The notes under the pieces: generated by a model
Databases searched by the model: none
What the model was told of the DNA's origin: nothing
What the model saw: the letters and a program-made list of their open reading frames with translations, nothing else
Shown: in pieces, positions 28,601-42,246 of the stretch
Position numbering within the stretch: position 1 is the first letter of the stretch
Layout of the letters: each line of letters opens with the position of its first letter
Translations under genes and position numbers: made by a program
From: Helopsaltes ochotensis
Lineage: Eukaryota; Chordata; Aves; Passeriformes; Locustellidae
DNA length: 64,000 nucleotides
Direction of reading: 5' to 3'
NCBI GenBank assembly: GCA_013400155.1
Contig: VXBM01000041.1
Coordinates: forward strand, 2,065,138-2,129,137

Positions 28601-28810
28601 ACAACTGATGTTATTGAAATGGTAAAAGTCCCCCTGTTCCCCTCTCTTTTTATAAGGCTGTTATACTGCTAGTCAGAGCATTTGGAAATGGCTAAGAAAA
28701 ACCCAGACTTGGATCTTCTTTTTCAAAAGTATTAGAATCACTGGAAAGTCCTTGTCAGTCAGTGCCTTGGATACAACTCTGTTTTGGAGTTCCATACGTC
28801 ATCTGGCTGC

Positions 28811-28823
28811 TTTTTTTTTTTTT
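28811..28823. repeat. Poly-T run (13 nt)
   Basis: Thirteen consecutive T in the long intron. No flanking element recognised. Confidence 0.85.
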
Positions 28824-29317
28824 CATATCAATACCAGTGGATTTCTTTGACATGGCTGTTTTTTCCACCAGCCAATGTGATGGTGGCAGACTGTCTTTTT
28901 CTAGGCTTCCTTCGATCACTTTAATATTGGCAGATCTGTAGTGTGACCAGCATAAAGTTACCACTGGAAAATAACCAGAGCTGCTGTCTCCAAGACTGCT
29001 GGGTCCTTTGAGAGTTTTCCCATCAGAATATGGCAAGGATTATAGACATCACAGATGTTAATGGATAAAACACTGTGCAGAAAGAAAACTACTTTTTATA
29101 TTGTGGAGTGGGCTCACTGTTAGACTTGTTTATTTCAAGGTCCGTGTTCTTCTCATTTTCTTCTAGCTTTTCAATAATTGCACATCTTAAAAAACTTACA
29201 GTTTTTATAAACCTGGATGCATATTTTCATTTAAGTATCATGCGCTTGTCAGCTGCTTTTCCTAGACCATATCATGGGGGCTTTTAGGCAAATGAGACTT
29301 GAGTACTTTCCATTGCT

Positions 29318-29414
29318 AAAAAAACCTGCAAAACCAAAACACAAACACACACACACGCAAAAAAATACAAGCACACACAAAACAAACTACAAAAAGCCAC
29401 CCCAAAACATAAAA
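29318..29414. repeat. A-rich / CA-rich low-complexity tract
   Basis: About 100 bases almost without T on the + strand: AAAA and CAAAA units around a short (CA)n core at 29341-29356, ending in CCCCAAAACATAAAAG. It may be the remnant of a retroposon A-tail that has since expanded, but no element body is recognised next to it. Confidence 0.75.
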
Positions 29415-32400
29415 GCTCTGCTTTTTTAATGAAAAACAGAACAAAGTGAAGGGGGAAAAAATTATACTGTGCATTCCATATGTGGTCAGCCTCCTTTTCA
29501 GTAGTTTTTCTGTAGAACTGTTTTTTTCCTCAGTCCCTGATGTTTTTTACAGATGCTGGAATTCTCTTTTCATGCTGTTTATTCATGTAGTGGACAACCC
29601 TTTAAAGATGCTTGGATGGGAAAATTTAGTTGATGTAGAGGGTGTCAGTGTCATGACTAAGAGAATGGAAATGATTCTTCATAATTTTTAAGTACTTGAA
29701 AAATCGTAATATCCTCAGTGGCATTTAAAGTGTCCTTCAGGTGTAATTAGAAAAACTGTGATCCAGCAATAGCAGCTGTTCCTCTAGGCTGAAGCTCAGA
29801 TTTTAACCTGGCCTAAGTCTGTGGTGCTGCTGAAAGAACTAATAGCACTTGGCCTGAATTGGATTAGTGTGCAAATCCAGCTGGAGTGTTTTCTGGGAGC
29901 TGCAGGGAAGGTTAGTCTTCAGTCTGCTTGCAGCACAGCAAAGGAATATCTTGTGTCAGCACAAAGGAGGAATGGCTTGGAGGCTGGGATTTAATTTTTT
30001 TTTGGTTGCAGTACTGGTTGATACAAAAGTTGTGAGGCATTCATTTCAGAAAGTTGTGAAACTGGGCCTTTGTTGGATTGAACTAATGCTTTGACTAAAA
30101 ATCTTGAGCATTATGTAATGTTGTGGTTATAACAAAGGGTTTGTGTTTGAGATATTTTTCCTTGAAGAATTTTGATTTCTCTAATTGAAAGAGCAGCTTA
30201 TCCTATGGATAACTTCCTACTGAAAATGCTAAATGAGGCTATGCATAAGTCAGGCTTGTAGGGTGGAATTACAAATTATTCCTAGATAAATGTTTAAAAA
30301 CTCTATTTTGTGAATTCTGTATGCATTGAAATTTTTGAGAGCTCAAGGGACAAGCACACACTTGTGCTGCAGCACTGCTTAGCTTAAGTCATGTGTCAGA
30401 TCAGCTGATATTAGTGGATATACATAACTGTACTCTGGCAACATGCTTTCGAGTTGACACTTCTTTAGAGCACTGGTTGTTGCAGCTGCTGCCCCGTGTG
30501 GTGTAGGATGAAGGTAAATATTTGTTCTTGGTTTTAAAAGTACAATTTAAATGTTTGTAAATGACACATCCTTTAGTATAGTGCAGTCTTGGCTTTAAAT
30601 TAGCTGCGTGTTTCCAGATCAGGATGTGTGTTTCCAAATAAATATTTGTGGAGTATGGAAATCTTAGTAATACACATTTTCAGATGGCGCCCCAAATGGA
30701 GGGCTTTCACATAAAAACTGTCAATAAATAATTACATGTTAATCAGATCTATATCACTTGGACTTCCATGCATCAATGCATCACTGGAGTTTAACTTCAT
30801 TTCCTTTTTTTAAAAGTCTCATTACTAAAATGACTGTTTCAGGAGAAATGTGTATCTGATAAATCATTTTGGACAAAAAACGTGAATAGGAATATGATAA
30901 TTGCTCAAATGAATTTTTAAAGATGGCACATGAGGTGTGGGAAGATTTTTGCTGTTGGAGAACAACATTAGACTTCTTCAATTCACATTTTGAAGTTTGG
31001 ATAAAACAAAAAATGCATAGTACTTCAAAGGTGGTATACTAATTTAAGGAACATAGGAATATAGAAATTGTTAGACTGTTTCATGTCCTTCTAGCCCTAT
31101 AGAGGCAAATAACTTTGAAAGCCACAGTGAAACTCAGTTTTAGCATGACATAAATATTGAAATAAAAAATGAGATGGAACTGTGATGTTTTGTATTAAAA
31201 AGGTTAATTTAGAGGGATACCATTGTGTTGTAGTGGAGAAGAAATTGCAAGATTTCTTTATTTTTTAGGTCTTGGAGGCATACACTGCTGGTAAAAGTGT
31301 GGAATATATATATGAAGTTGCTAACTTAGAGGAAATTGACTATTGACAAGTATTTGTTCACCAGTTTTCTGCTACATCAGTCCTGGGCAGAGCAGAAAAC
31401 AATAACTGCAACTCAGCAGGCATTGAGACAGAAAAGAGCATGTCAGATTTTCACTTACTTAGATGATAATTTGGGGGTTTTTTGGCATTATATTTGACTG
31501 AATGATTTAGGAATTTATGTGAAAAAGTATTTTAAGAATTATGTTTTGTATCTCTTTTGACTAATCTCATTGTGTATCATTCTCACTTTCTGTAAAGGAC
31601 AAGCCTATGATTTACCAGAGTCACCATCCTTGGTTCTAGGCTGTGTCTTGTGCAGCTGGCAGGAATTCCAGGAGTCCTGGTCCACCTCCCGTGTCTGTCC
31701 TTCAGATTTATCAGCTGCGAAACATAGCAAGCATTCTAGCCAGGTCTAGGATAGGATATGACCTTATCAGACCTGTCCGTTTTCCTTTCCACTTTGTAAA
31801 CAGATGCTTCTGGTGGCTACAAAAGCAGCTCAGTTTTCTCCTAAGTCATTATTTGAAAACTGAACAGTGATGGCAGCAATTTGGAAACAATGGCTTAGCA
31901 CTTAAGCAAAACAGTTGTTACCATATTAAAAAGGGTGTAGTCTTGACAACACAAGCTTATTCCAACTTTCCTCACCCTTTTTTAGAGCTGAAATACCCAT
32001 TTTTACAATTCCAGTGAAGGCTGTCTTATGGAAACAAAAGCATGTTTTGCCAAGGTTGCTTAAAAGTGGCAGCAGTGTATCCAGGAGAGTGCACATCTGT
32101 GATTCTCTTGGTCCTTCATTGGCTAAAACCAGGCCAAAGAAACAGAATTATCCTAACTTGCAAACAACGTTGCCCTAATTTCTCGTTCCTTATTGCCACA
32201 AAAATCGTATCACTGGGGTGAATTTTCAGAATTCTATCTAGCTATCTCTATCTTTCTCTTGCCACTTGTGCCAGTTCAGGGATTTATCATAGTTTCCTGC
32301 TATAAAAAGTGCTTCCAAGGATATTAAAGAGGGAAGGTACAAGGTGTTGAAAGAAATTTTTACTACCACAAAAAATATTTGAAGTTAAGTCATCTGATGA

Positions 32401-33274
32401 AGTTTTGTGGTTTTGCTTAATAGAGTGTCTCCTCTGGGATATTTTGAGAGCCCTCAATATACTTCCAGTAGTTTTTATTCTGTTCTAGTGTAAATTTTCA
32501 AGGGAAGAGCTGATGAAGTGTTGAGTAAGTCAATCGAAGAGCTCTTTGTACTCTTCTGTAGAGATTCATTAGGTTCCATGTAAGTAAAAATTATTTTGTA
32601 TTTTGTCCTGAAATTTTCTGTGATACTCATGCATTAAATGTGCCAGTTGGGTGGCTTTTTGAGGAAGGTGCTGCCTAAGGTGCTCCACCTTTCTCTCCTT
32701 TTGCTCAAGTTGATGTGTAGAGCTTCTTTTTCTTGAGTTGCATGCATGCCACCCTGTCTGAGATGTTGACCCTGTAATCTGTACCAACTGTTTTAATCCC
32801 AAAGATTAAGTAAACCCCATCACTTTCTTTTTTTTTATTTGCATTTTGATAGCTGTGTCAGTTTTGTTTCTGTCCAAGTAATGAAAATGCCTACTGTGAC
32901 TGATTTGCAATCTCTGTTCATTAAGATACCTTTCATTCGTTAGTCAGCAAATGTTAGCAATTATATACTGGAAATGCTGTACAATTGGTTGTCAGGAGTA
33001 ATGTAGAGATGACAAATTTCATGTTCCTATTGATTTTTCCCTCTTCTTTTTTTTTTAATAATTCATATAATCGGGAAATTCAATGCTATATATCCCTGTG
33101 TTTGCCCCCAGAGAGCAAGTCCAGCTCTGCAGCTTTCTCTAGATGTATAATTGTTTCAGACCAAGCAGTGGTGGTCTCAGATGTTTGCTTTCTTGCCTTA
33201 AAAAGAGAGCATCCTGCTTTATCATTTTTCACAACAGTTTCTGTTCCTCTTGCTTCGATTTTTGAAACAATAAG

Positions 33275-33349
33275 TTTTTTTGGTTTTTTGGTTTTTTTTT
33301 TTGGTTTTTTTTTTTTTTTTTTTTTTTGGTTTTTTGGTTTTTTTTTTTT

Positions 33350-33426
<77 letters not shown>

Positions 33427-33427
33427 N

Positions 33428-33489
<62 letters not shown>
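33275..33489. repeat. Long poly-T / TTTTGG low-complexity tract
   Basis: The tract starts with TTTTTTTGG units, passes into a T run with single G interruptions and ends in a T run from 33351 to 33489 broken only by one N at 33427. Predicted Phe-rich (+) and Lys-rich (-) open frames over it are artefacts of the homopolymer. The length in the real genome is uncertain because such runs are poorly sequenced and assembled. The sequence directly to the right reads like a polyadenylated transcript end on the opposite strand (see findings). Confidence 0.95.
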
Positions 33490-33490
<1 letters not shown>

Positions 33491-36400
33491 TGAAGGTTCT
33501 TTATTTTGGCTTTTTCAAAGCCTGTAAAAACTAAAGGTATGTCCTGGTTATGAGGTTTCACTGTAGAAGATTTTCCCCGGAACTCTGCAGCCTCTGTCAT
33601 TTCCAGTTGAATTCTTTAACCCAGTTCCTTCACAGAGAGCTTGTGCATTCAGATTTTCCATGTAGGTCAGTTTTGACAACTTTTTGTTGCTTGTATGTCT
33701 CTAAAGCTGCATTGCAGTATGACTACAGCTTAATCAGAGTTTTATTTCACCTAACACAGAAAGGTAAGCTTTGGTGAGCCTGGACTGCAGCTGCTGATGG
33801 TGGGTGGGCTTGTAATTCTGAAGCTCAGACTGTTGTATTTCAGCTGTTCTTAGTACTAGATGTGAGTGGACCAATGCCATGGAGTGTTTTGGTCATCTGC
33901 AGTAATGTTGAAGAACTAAAAGTGAAGAGAAACTTGGGGCTTTGGTTCCTTGGTTTTACTGAACTGCAACGTTTTGTCCAAAATGCTGAAAGATTGCTTC
34001 CCGTGCCTCATGGTATATTAGGTAATATATCCTATTTTAAATGGCTGCCTTGCAGACATGCTGTTTATCAGCAGCAAAGCCTGTATATGCAATTAGAGGA
34101 AATACCACTTTCTTCAGGAAGTGCCACAAATTCTTTGACTTGTGAATTGTTGGTGATTCTTTTGTGACTAGAAGAGATCTAGTTTTAAATGCAGATTTTT
34201 ACACTTACCCATGTTTCCAAAAAGAGGGGAGAGTATTTGACTTAGCTCGTCTGTCTGGTGTCATCTCCCTCGCATTTTCCCATCCTGAAGCCCTGTGATT
34301 CTTACCTCACATATGCTACATTGTGAATTCTAGTGTTGAATTGGGAGTAGCCAAAATTTTGCCTGTGAAGTTAAACCATTGGTTCATGGTAGTTTTAATC
34401 TGTCAGTTGTAGAAAGCTACAACTTTCTGTCTGAGAGGAAACAATAGTACTTGGAAGATGCTGTGTAGAATCTCTTGCAATAGTCTTCTGAGGTATTTCC
34501 CATCTCTGCTAATGGCTTTTCTGAATTATTTAAATGTTGTCTGTGACAACAATATGTCAAGAGTCTGCCTTCAGTTATTGCACTTGAAATTCTGCACTAA
34601 GAAAATTGATTAAATTGTCTTACTGTATCCTGAATGCTGAAATTATGTTGCTGACAGGCAGAAATTAATTTATTACTGCTAGACTTCCCTGTTGCTCTGT
34701 TTTGCTAAGAGCTTCTTTCTGGCTCTAACATATGTTGCTTCCATAATTTATGCTTCACATTTAAGTTGTGAAATGGTGGAGCTTTGGGTTTCTTCTGCTT
34801 ATAAATGTCTATAAAAGACAAAGTTGATCATTTGTAAGATTTCACATGACACCATCCTACGTAAAAATAGATATGTGGCAGCAGCATGGTCCTGGCTCTC
34901 ATCTTCCTTCTGACGTGTTTCATTTGGATGTTCTTTCATGTTTATTGGAATGTTGGTTTGTATTTTGTAGAGCACTGAGGACAGGAACTAGCCTTTAGAA
35001 AAGCTTCTAAAATCAGACTTGAAATTAAAAGCATCTTGTAGTCTCCATTTTTGTGGTTGTCTATAATGACATGGGAGAGCGTCGTTCCCCCTCGGCAAGA
35101 GGACTGTTCCATCATACCACTTGCTGTAGTTCAGGCTCTGTGATTATTCATGTAGCTTCCCTTCTGTATAAAAGCAAAAACCTGCATGTTACAGTGCCAT
35201 CAAAGCCATTGCACATTTGCATAAAGCTGCAGGTGCTGTCGTGCACATAAACTGAATTGTACAAGGATGAAAGAAGATGAAATGCATTATTTTTTATGCC
35301 TTCTGACAAGCTTTTTACCCTTCTTTGAATCACCAGCATCAAACTAATGGATTATGTTTTAAGCAAAAACTGTCACAATAATTAGAATTTATAGAATGGA
35401 AAAATTCCATGAAAAAACTTGCTCACCAGCTAAAAATAAAATATGCTTTGATGTAAACATTCTGTATAAGTAGGTTGTGGAGAAGTACAGCATTTTCTGT
35501 TGAATTTGATCCCCTTGTATAATTATTTGTGGCTATGAAATGTGCTATCAAATGCACTTCATCACAGAAGAAACGTCTTGTTGGATATCTTCATTCTGAA
35601 AAAGCAGTGAAGCAACTGCTTGACTGTATCAAGGAACTCTGAATGCCTACATTTAGTACACATGTCTACTTAAAATGCAGTGGAAGCTTCCAAAAACCCT
35701 GTGCAATTTGTAGAAATCTCGTTACCACAGGACTTACTGGTGGCTTGTCTCTAATGAGCTACAAGTCCCTCTGGGATGACTTGCCTTCTCTCAGGCATCA
35801 GAATTAGCAGTTAATGCACCTTTTGAATCTGCAATTCTTGCTGTGTCTGCGTAATAGAGACAGTGACAGGGAGACTGGGCCATCTTCTTGGTGATGATAG
35901 ATGAAGCAAATAATTTTGAGCAATTTAACTGAAGTCTTGGTTTCTAGTGCTGCAGAACTACAATTTTTTCTTGCTGGTGGGCGGTTCCTTGGCAGTCTTG
36001 TAGTCCCACCTGGAGCTTGGGAAAGCAACTTGAAATTCCTAAGTGCACTTGTGGTCATGTTCCCAGTGGTGCACTTGACTGTCACAGGGCATAAGCATGA
36101 AATACTGTTCCACTGGTAGATAGCCAAGTAATTGTTAGTGAAGAGTAGAAAACTTCTGGTTATTTCTGCAAGAGTAACTTATAATGAAGAGATAGGAAGT
36201 CATGCAGAGAGCACGCTGAGAACGTTCGAGATTGCTTGTCCACCTTGATCACTTGATATGTTTAATGAGCTCTCACATGAGGTCATAGATCTGAGAATGC
36301 AAGTCATGTTTTTTTCTGGGCTTGAGTTTGTTTCTTCTATGTTTCTAAAAACACAGAAGAAAACCAATCCTGGATTTTTGGAATGATGTGGTATCTAGAA

Positions 36401-38109
36401 GATGTAGTGTGATGCATTATTGAGAGGGACAATATATGAATGAGAAAACTGCAGTCTCCACCAGAAGTTACAAATAAAGCTGAAAAAAGCTAGATTGGAC
36501 TGGACTTCTTGTCCATTTTTCTCATAGATATTTTAGTATGAATGGCAGAGGCTGGAAGGTTGGAGGAGGTTGGAAATATGCCACATTCTGAATGTGCCAC
36601 AGCAATGGACAGTGAAATGTTACCCATCATTAAGGGTAACAAGTCACTTCTGTTATCACAGGGAGCAGATGCTGGCAGTTTGAGGTTTTTTGTAGTAAAA
36701 AAGTCATAGCAAGAACTGATGGAAACAAGTTAGCTGTGAGAAGATTTTCTAACTGATTATCACAGATAAGGATTTCTGGTTCATTTATGAGGAGGGATTT
36801 GGAAATGAAGGTGAAAGATTTATGTAGCTCAGTTGAGCTAGCTACATATTTTTTTACCTGAGCACTGCTTTCTTCCATTCACATGGATTGCACACCATTG
36901 TTCCAGTTACTTAATTGTTTGTTTCCTTTACTTACTTGCTTTAGTACTATTCTGGAGACTATTTTACATGGCTTTTAAACCATCCCAGTGGTTGCCAGTG
37001 GTCTTCTCTGAGCCCCAGATGTACGTTTGAGATATATATGCTTGAGATATAAAAGAGGAGACTGAATGTGATGAGTTTTGGTTTTTTCCTTGGTCTCCAT
37101 TCTCATGTTACAGCTAGTCTTTTATGTAGGAAAAAAGGAAAGTACTTGATCAGTGTTTTGTTCACAGAAGAAAAAAATTTGCTGTCCAAGTTTAAATTAA
37201 AGTGATGTGCTATGGACCATCTTTATAAAGATGCTAATGGTCAAGAGGTAATTGTTAAACCCAAGTGTATAAGAAGAGTTCTACTATTTGTACAGCCATT
37301 TAGAAATTTGTGGACTTGAGAAGAGATGAAACTTTTGGTAGTTCTGTAAAGGCTCACAAAAGGTCTTCCTTCACAAAAGTATGTTAGTAAAAGTATGTGC
37401 TTATTTCTACCAGCAAGAGTGCCCAGCTCCATGTGTTTGAATGTGACTATAAAAACAGCTTGATAAAATGTTAACATTTGGAAACATTAAGTTGCCGATA
37501 AACATGAGATGCAAAATAATGAAGAAAAATAGCAATATTCAGAAGAACTTGAAGCCTATGTGAAATATTTAGTGGGAGAGCGAGGGCGAGGAAAAGCAGT
37601 ACCTGGATACCAGAAAGAATTAACCTTTTGGATTCAAAATAAATGTTTCCCTTTTTTTCCCCTCCTTCTTTTTAAAACAAATTTCTAAAAATTGCTCACT
37701 CTAAATTAGGTACTTAGATCTAACCACATCATAATTCATTAAGTGATTGGAAGTTATCGCTGTTGAAAAGTTTCTATTACATTGCATCCTTTTGCCAGTT
37801 CATGCAGTGGTCAAAGGGCAAAATCTCATCAGAAGTGCTTACTGAAAGTGGGCAGATGCATTTTATTTGAGATGTACCTTTTTGTTTCTGTAAAGGCAAA
37901 TTAAATTTCATTTGTTCTCCCTTCTCCCTTGTGGTTTTGTTAGTCATATTCATAGCCTGTTGCATCTTTGGAATCTAATTTCCCAGCCTCTCCAGTAGGA
38001 AATCCTTTTAGGTAATTTTGGGAAGGACAGGGGTTTGTTTGACTGTGGAGTTAAGGGTGATTTGTGCGTGTTTGGTGAATTTGGGGGAGTTGTTTTGGTT
38101 GGTGTTTGA

Positions 38110-38125
38110 TTTTTTTTTTTTTTTT
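38110..38125. repeat. Poly-T run (16 nt)
   Basis: Sixteen consecutive T after a G/T-rich stretch in the long intron. Confidence 0.85.
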
Positions 38126-40870
38126 ACCATCTTTCTAGTGAAGATCAGAATATTTCAGTGTGTCCAGAAAGGCTGTTAAAATGTTTAATTACAGTTCATC
38201 TCTCTAATTCTGCTTTCACTGTAGTTATCAGAGAAACTCTTGCTTTGTTATAGTGGAACAGCATGACTTCCTATAGCACAATATTAAATGTTCCAGTTAG
38301 AGTTTTTACCTACAATTTCAGTGCAATTGTTTTATTTGATACTATAGCCTCTTACTGCTGTTGCAGATGTTGACCCTTACATGGTCTAAGGCACAGCTGC
38401 ATCCAGAACTGGTGCATTGATGCAGATTCTTACATGTAATACCTCAATTACCGGTAGCAGATAAGCAGTTTAAACTGTTATAATCTGCACTGGCCAATTA
38501 AAGGTAGCGTGGTGGGTAAGGATATCTAGGATGCTGGGCACCTTTGGGAACAAGATTGAGCATGAATATTCTTAGCATACTTTCTTTTCACAATTTCAGC
38601 TCAAGATTGTCTTCACATCCTTGCAGCTGTGATGGGGGGTGAAGGGTGGAGGAGGGAAACAAACCTCAAATGTCTCAGGGTGTAGTGCTTCAGCAGTTCA
38701 GGGACTCCTTGGTATGGACTGCCACAGTTGCCCAAGCCATCTAGGGCAAACTGCTGGTTTTCCATCTTTTGAAGTTGAAAATCTTATTTCCATATATTGA
38801 ATTTCAAGGACAACTTGACAGGCACTCATTTTCAGGAGAAGTGGTTGTTCTCTGTGTTTTTCATCTGAAATTAATAGAAGGGAGAAGAAGGGGCATCTCT
38901 TCGTACACTGAAGTAGAATCCGATGCTGAAATCTTTCTTCAACGCTCTAGTAGGGTACCTTTGGCAAGATTAAGGTCAAGTTAAAAAGCAAAGATCACTG
39001 ATATGAATTGTACATTTCAAAATCAGAGCCACCCTCTTGAGGGCTTCAGTAGGGTGGATAAAAGCCTTCAGTTTAACTGGAATGACATGTATCTCTTGAG
39101 CAGGGTTGTGAGATGGAGGTTAAGCTTTATCTGGGATGCATCTATGAAATTGGAAAGTTGTGCATTTCAGAAGCTTCTTTCTGTTACAGGATTGGTGGGG
39201 AGGTCTCTCGGCTGCAGCTGACCCTGCCCTTAAAGTCTTGCCAATGCAGAGTAGAAAACCTGTGTCCTTTATAACCAGACTCGGAGGCACTGTGTTTATT
39301 GCATAGTTCGTAAGTGTCTCATGCATCTGAGCATGGAAAAAGGCAAAATCTCCAGGGCACTGATGAAGTCTTGTCAGCAAGCGTGTCCCTGGTGGCTTGC
39401 ACAAACCTGTCCTGGTGGGGTCAGTGCTCATTGCTCTCTTGACACCGTACCTTGAGTATTTATTTCCCTTTTCCTTGGGTGCCGCAGCCCATCAGCCTGG
39501 CTGTGGGCAGCCGCTGCTCGCAGCACGGGTTAGCTCATCTGTCCAAGAGGGTGGGGTTTGAAGAACAAGCACTACTGAGAGCGCAGACAGCCGGCAGGAG
39601 CTCTGGTTGCAGTGTTTCATCAGCTGCTAATCCGTTTACAGTGTAGCTAATGAGATTGCTCTGCTCCGTGCTGCAGACGCTCTGTGCTATACCACTGTAA
39701 TCGAGATGGCTGCTGTGTATGAGCCAGCTCGTGTAGGAAACCCAGACACCTATTACAGGGGAGACAGTTCCTAACTGCTTTCTGTTAGGTAACTCTATTA
39801 ACCCAGGACATATATCTCAAGACAGGGTTGGAAGTTTTCTCGGTTCGGTCTCTAAATCAACACTATATTTGTTGGGGCTGGAGTGATAAGCGCTTTAGTT
39901 AAGTTTTACCTTTCAGTTATGGGCCCAGTTCAGCTCATTTTCCTCCCTCAGTGGAAGTGCATAATTTGCCCTCAAATTTCTTAGCTTGAAAGCAAATTTT
40001 TCTGTGTCGGTTTCTGTTTAGGTCAATGTACTGACAGACTGCAATGAAACTTAAACAGGAAGAAAGCAACATTTTTTTTATACCCTTTCCCATAGTTCTC
40101 TTGCTGTGTGAATTGTTGTGTTGAAGTAGTTTCTTAACAAAAAAACCCCAAAATTTAAGCAAAAGACTTTTCTTTTAGAATACTATAAGTTGTTGATCTG
40201 AAATTCTTGCCCTTGTCTCTGTAGAGCTGCAAATGGAGGGTAATGTTTAGCTGTAGTTTTTCCAGATTCCTTACCGAGGCTGACTTATTGTTGCTCATGA
40301 ACAAATTACAAAAAAAAACCCAAATAAAATTCAGCCCCCTTCTGTGCCCCAACAAAACAAAATTCCCAGGCAAACCACATAGTTTGAAACTTGATTTTAT
40401 TTCTTGTGGCTTTAATAGTTATAGCAAACTAATCTCAGTCTTTGTCCCTCTGCCCCCCACTCCCACCCCTGCTTTTCCCTCCCTGATAATAAAGGCTCTC
40501 AAATAAATAGTATTTGAAATAAAGGAGCCAACTTAATCTGCTCTGGCATTATGATGAGTTATACCAGGAAGATAGCTTGTGCACAGAATTTAATGTAATA
40601 TCATCTTCGTGTGTTGTAATGGGAGCAATGGACAAAAGTGCTGAATGCACTCAATATGATCAGAAAAATTAATGTCTATAGAGCCCAACAGCGATGGTTG
40701 GATTTGAAAGGTTTTCCTTGAAACTCGAAAAGATGATAGATTCTCAAAGTTTTAGAGTGCAGTACATGTTTTCTGGTACCATGTTTACAGAACTTTTGAA
40801 ATGTAGATCTTAATGTTTATATTTGATGTGATACTCCTGGTTTTACTGAAACTGTTTCGTTTTCTTCTAG

Positions 40871-40977
40871 GTGAATCTGGACTGGGAAAATCAACATTAA
40901 TCAACTCATTATTCTTAACAGAATTGTATTCCCCAGAGTATCCAGGTCCTTCACACAGAATTAAAAAGACCGTACAG
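40871..40977 (+). CDS. SEPTIN7: Septin-7 coding exon: P-loop / G1 (residues 35-70)
   Basis: The exon is 107 nt, from TTCTTCTAG to the donor GTATGT, phase 1 in and phase 0 out. With the last base of the previous exon it encodes GESGLGKST, the G1 Walker A motif (GxxxxGKS/T). The Lys and Ser/Thr of this motif hold the phosphates and magnesium of the bound nucleotide. The segment continues through LINSLFLTELYSPEYPGPS and ends IKKTVQ, covering the switch I region. The residue read here as Glu in LFLTELY is Asp in the human protein as I remember it, a conservative change. Everything else agrees with my recollection of septin-7. Confidence 0.98.
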
Positions 40978-42246
40978 GTATGTCTGGGGAAAAAGAGGCA
41001 CAGCCTGAATATTGTACCTTGCACTTTGGTAATATAAGGTGACGTACAGTTGTCACATAAGCACCTGAGTTTCAGGATACATTCTGTCACAATGTGAACC
41101 ACTAAGAAATATTCAGTGTGTCTTTCAGTGTATCAACAACAAAACTTTCAGGTTCTCAAACCTACAGTCTGTAGAAATGTGGGAACCCTGAAGTGTTTTG
41201 TGTTTTGCCTGTAGATTAAAAAGCAAATGTCTATGTAGAACTTTTTGAAAGCGTAGTGTTTATTATTAATTAAACTAGTGAGTAAATCTGTAGAAATACA
41301 CAGATGTGCAGTAAAACCTGTCTGTTTAGGGCAGGCTTTTAGAGACCAATTATTAAAGGATTTGACAGAAGTGCGGGGACCTGGATGTAAGAGTATCTGT
41401 GGGTCTTTGCAGACTGTATCCTTCCTGGTACCTTGTTTACCTGTTACAAGTTGTAATTCGGAAACATCAGGGACTAGGGTGACCCTGCCTAAGGCACTAG
41501 ACAGGCAAAGATGATGTTCCTGCAAGAGCATGATGCAACTGAAATATTCAAAGACTGGAAAACTGAGGTTGATCCATTTGTTTTGTGTAATAACTTGCTT
41601 CTGCACAATTATATTTTCTCTCAAGAAAAAGAACATATTTTCTGGTTATAAAAAGGTTATTAAAAATAACAGTTACCTAATGAATGCTAAGAAGTAATAA
41701 TGCTATGGGTAGTTACTGAAATTGTTGTTTTTGTAGAATGTACTTTGTACAGAGGTACTTTTCTGCCTCCACAGCTGAGCAGCTGAATAAGGATGCATGA
41801 TCTCTGCTTACCTCTCTTGGTGTGCACTTGCTTAAGAATTTGGTGAAGATAGGTTGTGATAATCTTAACTTTGTAGAGGTGAGGACCAAGGATGCTCACC
41901 ATTGCTGCTGTTGTCCAGCAGAGTTCCTTCAGCTGCAAAATTCAGCCATGGCTGAAGTGACTGGGCAATTGCAGAGTTATCATAAAGTGATAAAGCCCTG
42001 TGTTGAGTTAGGAGGGTATGCAGGGTGCCGAACAGAAGGCTATAAGATAGAGTGCCTTTCTGCTCGTTGGAATCAAGTAATTAAGCTCCAGTGCCATGAA
42101 CTACTGTCCTTATTGCTCTGTGGGACCTCGGGGGATGTTTTTTGGTTGGAGTTTTGCAAAAAACATTTATTAATCCAGTGTCAGAACACAGAATAATTAC
42201 CAGAGTAGAAGAAAAAAGTTAGTTATTATGTCCATATTGAGAAGTT

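Larger units (their letters stand above)
7635..40870 (+). other. SEPTIN7: Very long SEPTIN7 intron (33.2 kb, phase 1)
   Basis: GTAAGT donor and TTTTCTTCTAG acceptor. This intron separates the polybasic exon from the P-loop exon and makes up half of the window. Seen in it: a CR1 fragment (about 19562-19665), a TG/TA microsatellite (18919-18937), CA-rich stretches (14703-14728 and 29318-29414), T runs (28811-28823 and 38110-38125), a long T tract (33275-33489), an inverted repeat (16149-16176), an orphan tRNA-type B box (11504-11514) and a GC-shifted segment near 39470-39620. I found no nested gene. Open frames on both strands are short and resemble no family I know. Confidence 0.95.

Noticed and set aside
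32985..33600. Phe-rich (+) and Lys-rich (-) open frames
   Set aside because: Produced by the poly-T tract and not by coding sequence.
39120..39431. - strand open frame of 103 codons
   Set aside because: Moderate GC favours longer chance frames here, and the translation is not recognised.
41148..41636. - strand open frame of 162 codons just after the P-loop exon
   Set aside because: The longest antisense frame without homopolymer, but its translation resembles no protein I know and it lies in intron sequence.
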